Part shown: positions 63,965 through 64,000 of the stretch, piece after piece | How positions within the stretch are numbered: position 1 is the stretch's first letter | Layout of the letters: each line of letters starts with the position of its first letter | DNA from: Lepiota brunneoincarnata | Taxonomy: Eukaryota; Basidiomycota; Agaricomycetes; Agaricales; Agaricaceae | Reading direction: 5' to 3' | NCBI GenBank assembly: GCA_023014365.1 | Contig: JAEBUN010000020.1 | Location: forward strand, 901,651 to 965,650 | Length of the DNA: 64,000 nt | The notes under the pieces: model-generated | The model's database searches: none | What the model was told of the DNA's origin: nothing | What the model saw: the letters and a program-made list of their open reading frames with translations, nothing else | Made by a program: the position numbers and the translations under genes

Positions 63965-64000
63965 TGGCTGTTGTGGGAGAGGAGGCTGACTAACTGTCCA

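Overview
The window looks like nuclear DNA of a mushroom-forming basidiomycete (Agaricomycetes). The evidence is short GT-AG introns, a KDZ transposase with its CxC2-type cysteine cluster, a TET/JBP-type dioxygenase, chromodomain Ty3/Gypsy elements, a tyrosine-recombinase (DIRS-like) retroelement, a mushroom-type tyrosinase, and fragments of orphan families that I recall only from mushroom genomes. It is a nested-transposon region: almost every coding stretch is a mobile element or a decayed gene. Family names rest on motif recognition by eye; no database search was run.

Layout. 1-6020: a tyrosinase gene on the minus strand, broken by a hAT-like element (83-1557, 8-bp target duplication), a solo LTR (1746-2129, 5-bp duplication) and a 1.58-kb tandem duplication (2860-6020). 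6059-7359: first of three 1.3-kb LTR-like repeats (others at 23799-25091 and, inverted, 39701-40999). 7840-8600: remains of a mitochondrial citrate-carrier gene and of an unknown gene. 8824-18113: Gypsy element A with target duplication CCACT, a Tc1 transposon inside its 5' LTR (9429-11030) and an antisense coiled-coil ORF near its 3' end. 18164-25100: solo LTRs and decayed Cys-cluster genes. 25367-29547: a decayed orphan gene and a KDZ transposase fragment facing away from each other. 30444-38685: Gypsy element B on the minus strand, nearly intact, with target duplication CCTTT and LTRs that differ at two positions only. 38690-42480: gag fragment, LTR and tandem repeats. 42480-48740: a DIRS-like element (Gag, RT, RNase H, tyrosine recombinase) flanked by ~143-bp repeats. 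48876-54375: two Cys-cluster genes, a 32-bp minisatellite and a TET/JBP-like dioxygenase pseudogene. 55402-58432: orphan-family, C2H2 zinc-finger and LINE fragments. 59110-63964: a Mutator-like (MULE) transposase locus whose frame continues into a USP-type deubiquitinase-like domain and a PHD-like finger.

The common thread is CpG decay. Old copies have TG/CA where young copies have CG. Premature stops are mostly TGA where CGA (Arg) is expected, and catalytic Asp or Arg codons of several transposon enzymes are changed by the same CpG to CpA step. This fits cytosine methylation followed by deamination, or a RIP-like process, and the window also holds a TET/JBP-like enzyme of the class that oxidises methylcytosine. 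The most interesting items are the MULE-USP-PHD locus, the third ORF of Gypsy B (two zinc knuckles, a SUMO-binding-like motif and a tail encoded by the LTR), predicted self-priming in two Gypsy elements, and the enzyme-killing CpG changes. No tRNA, rRNA or CRISPR was seen.
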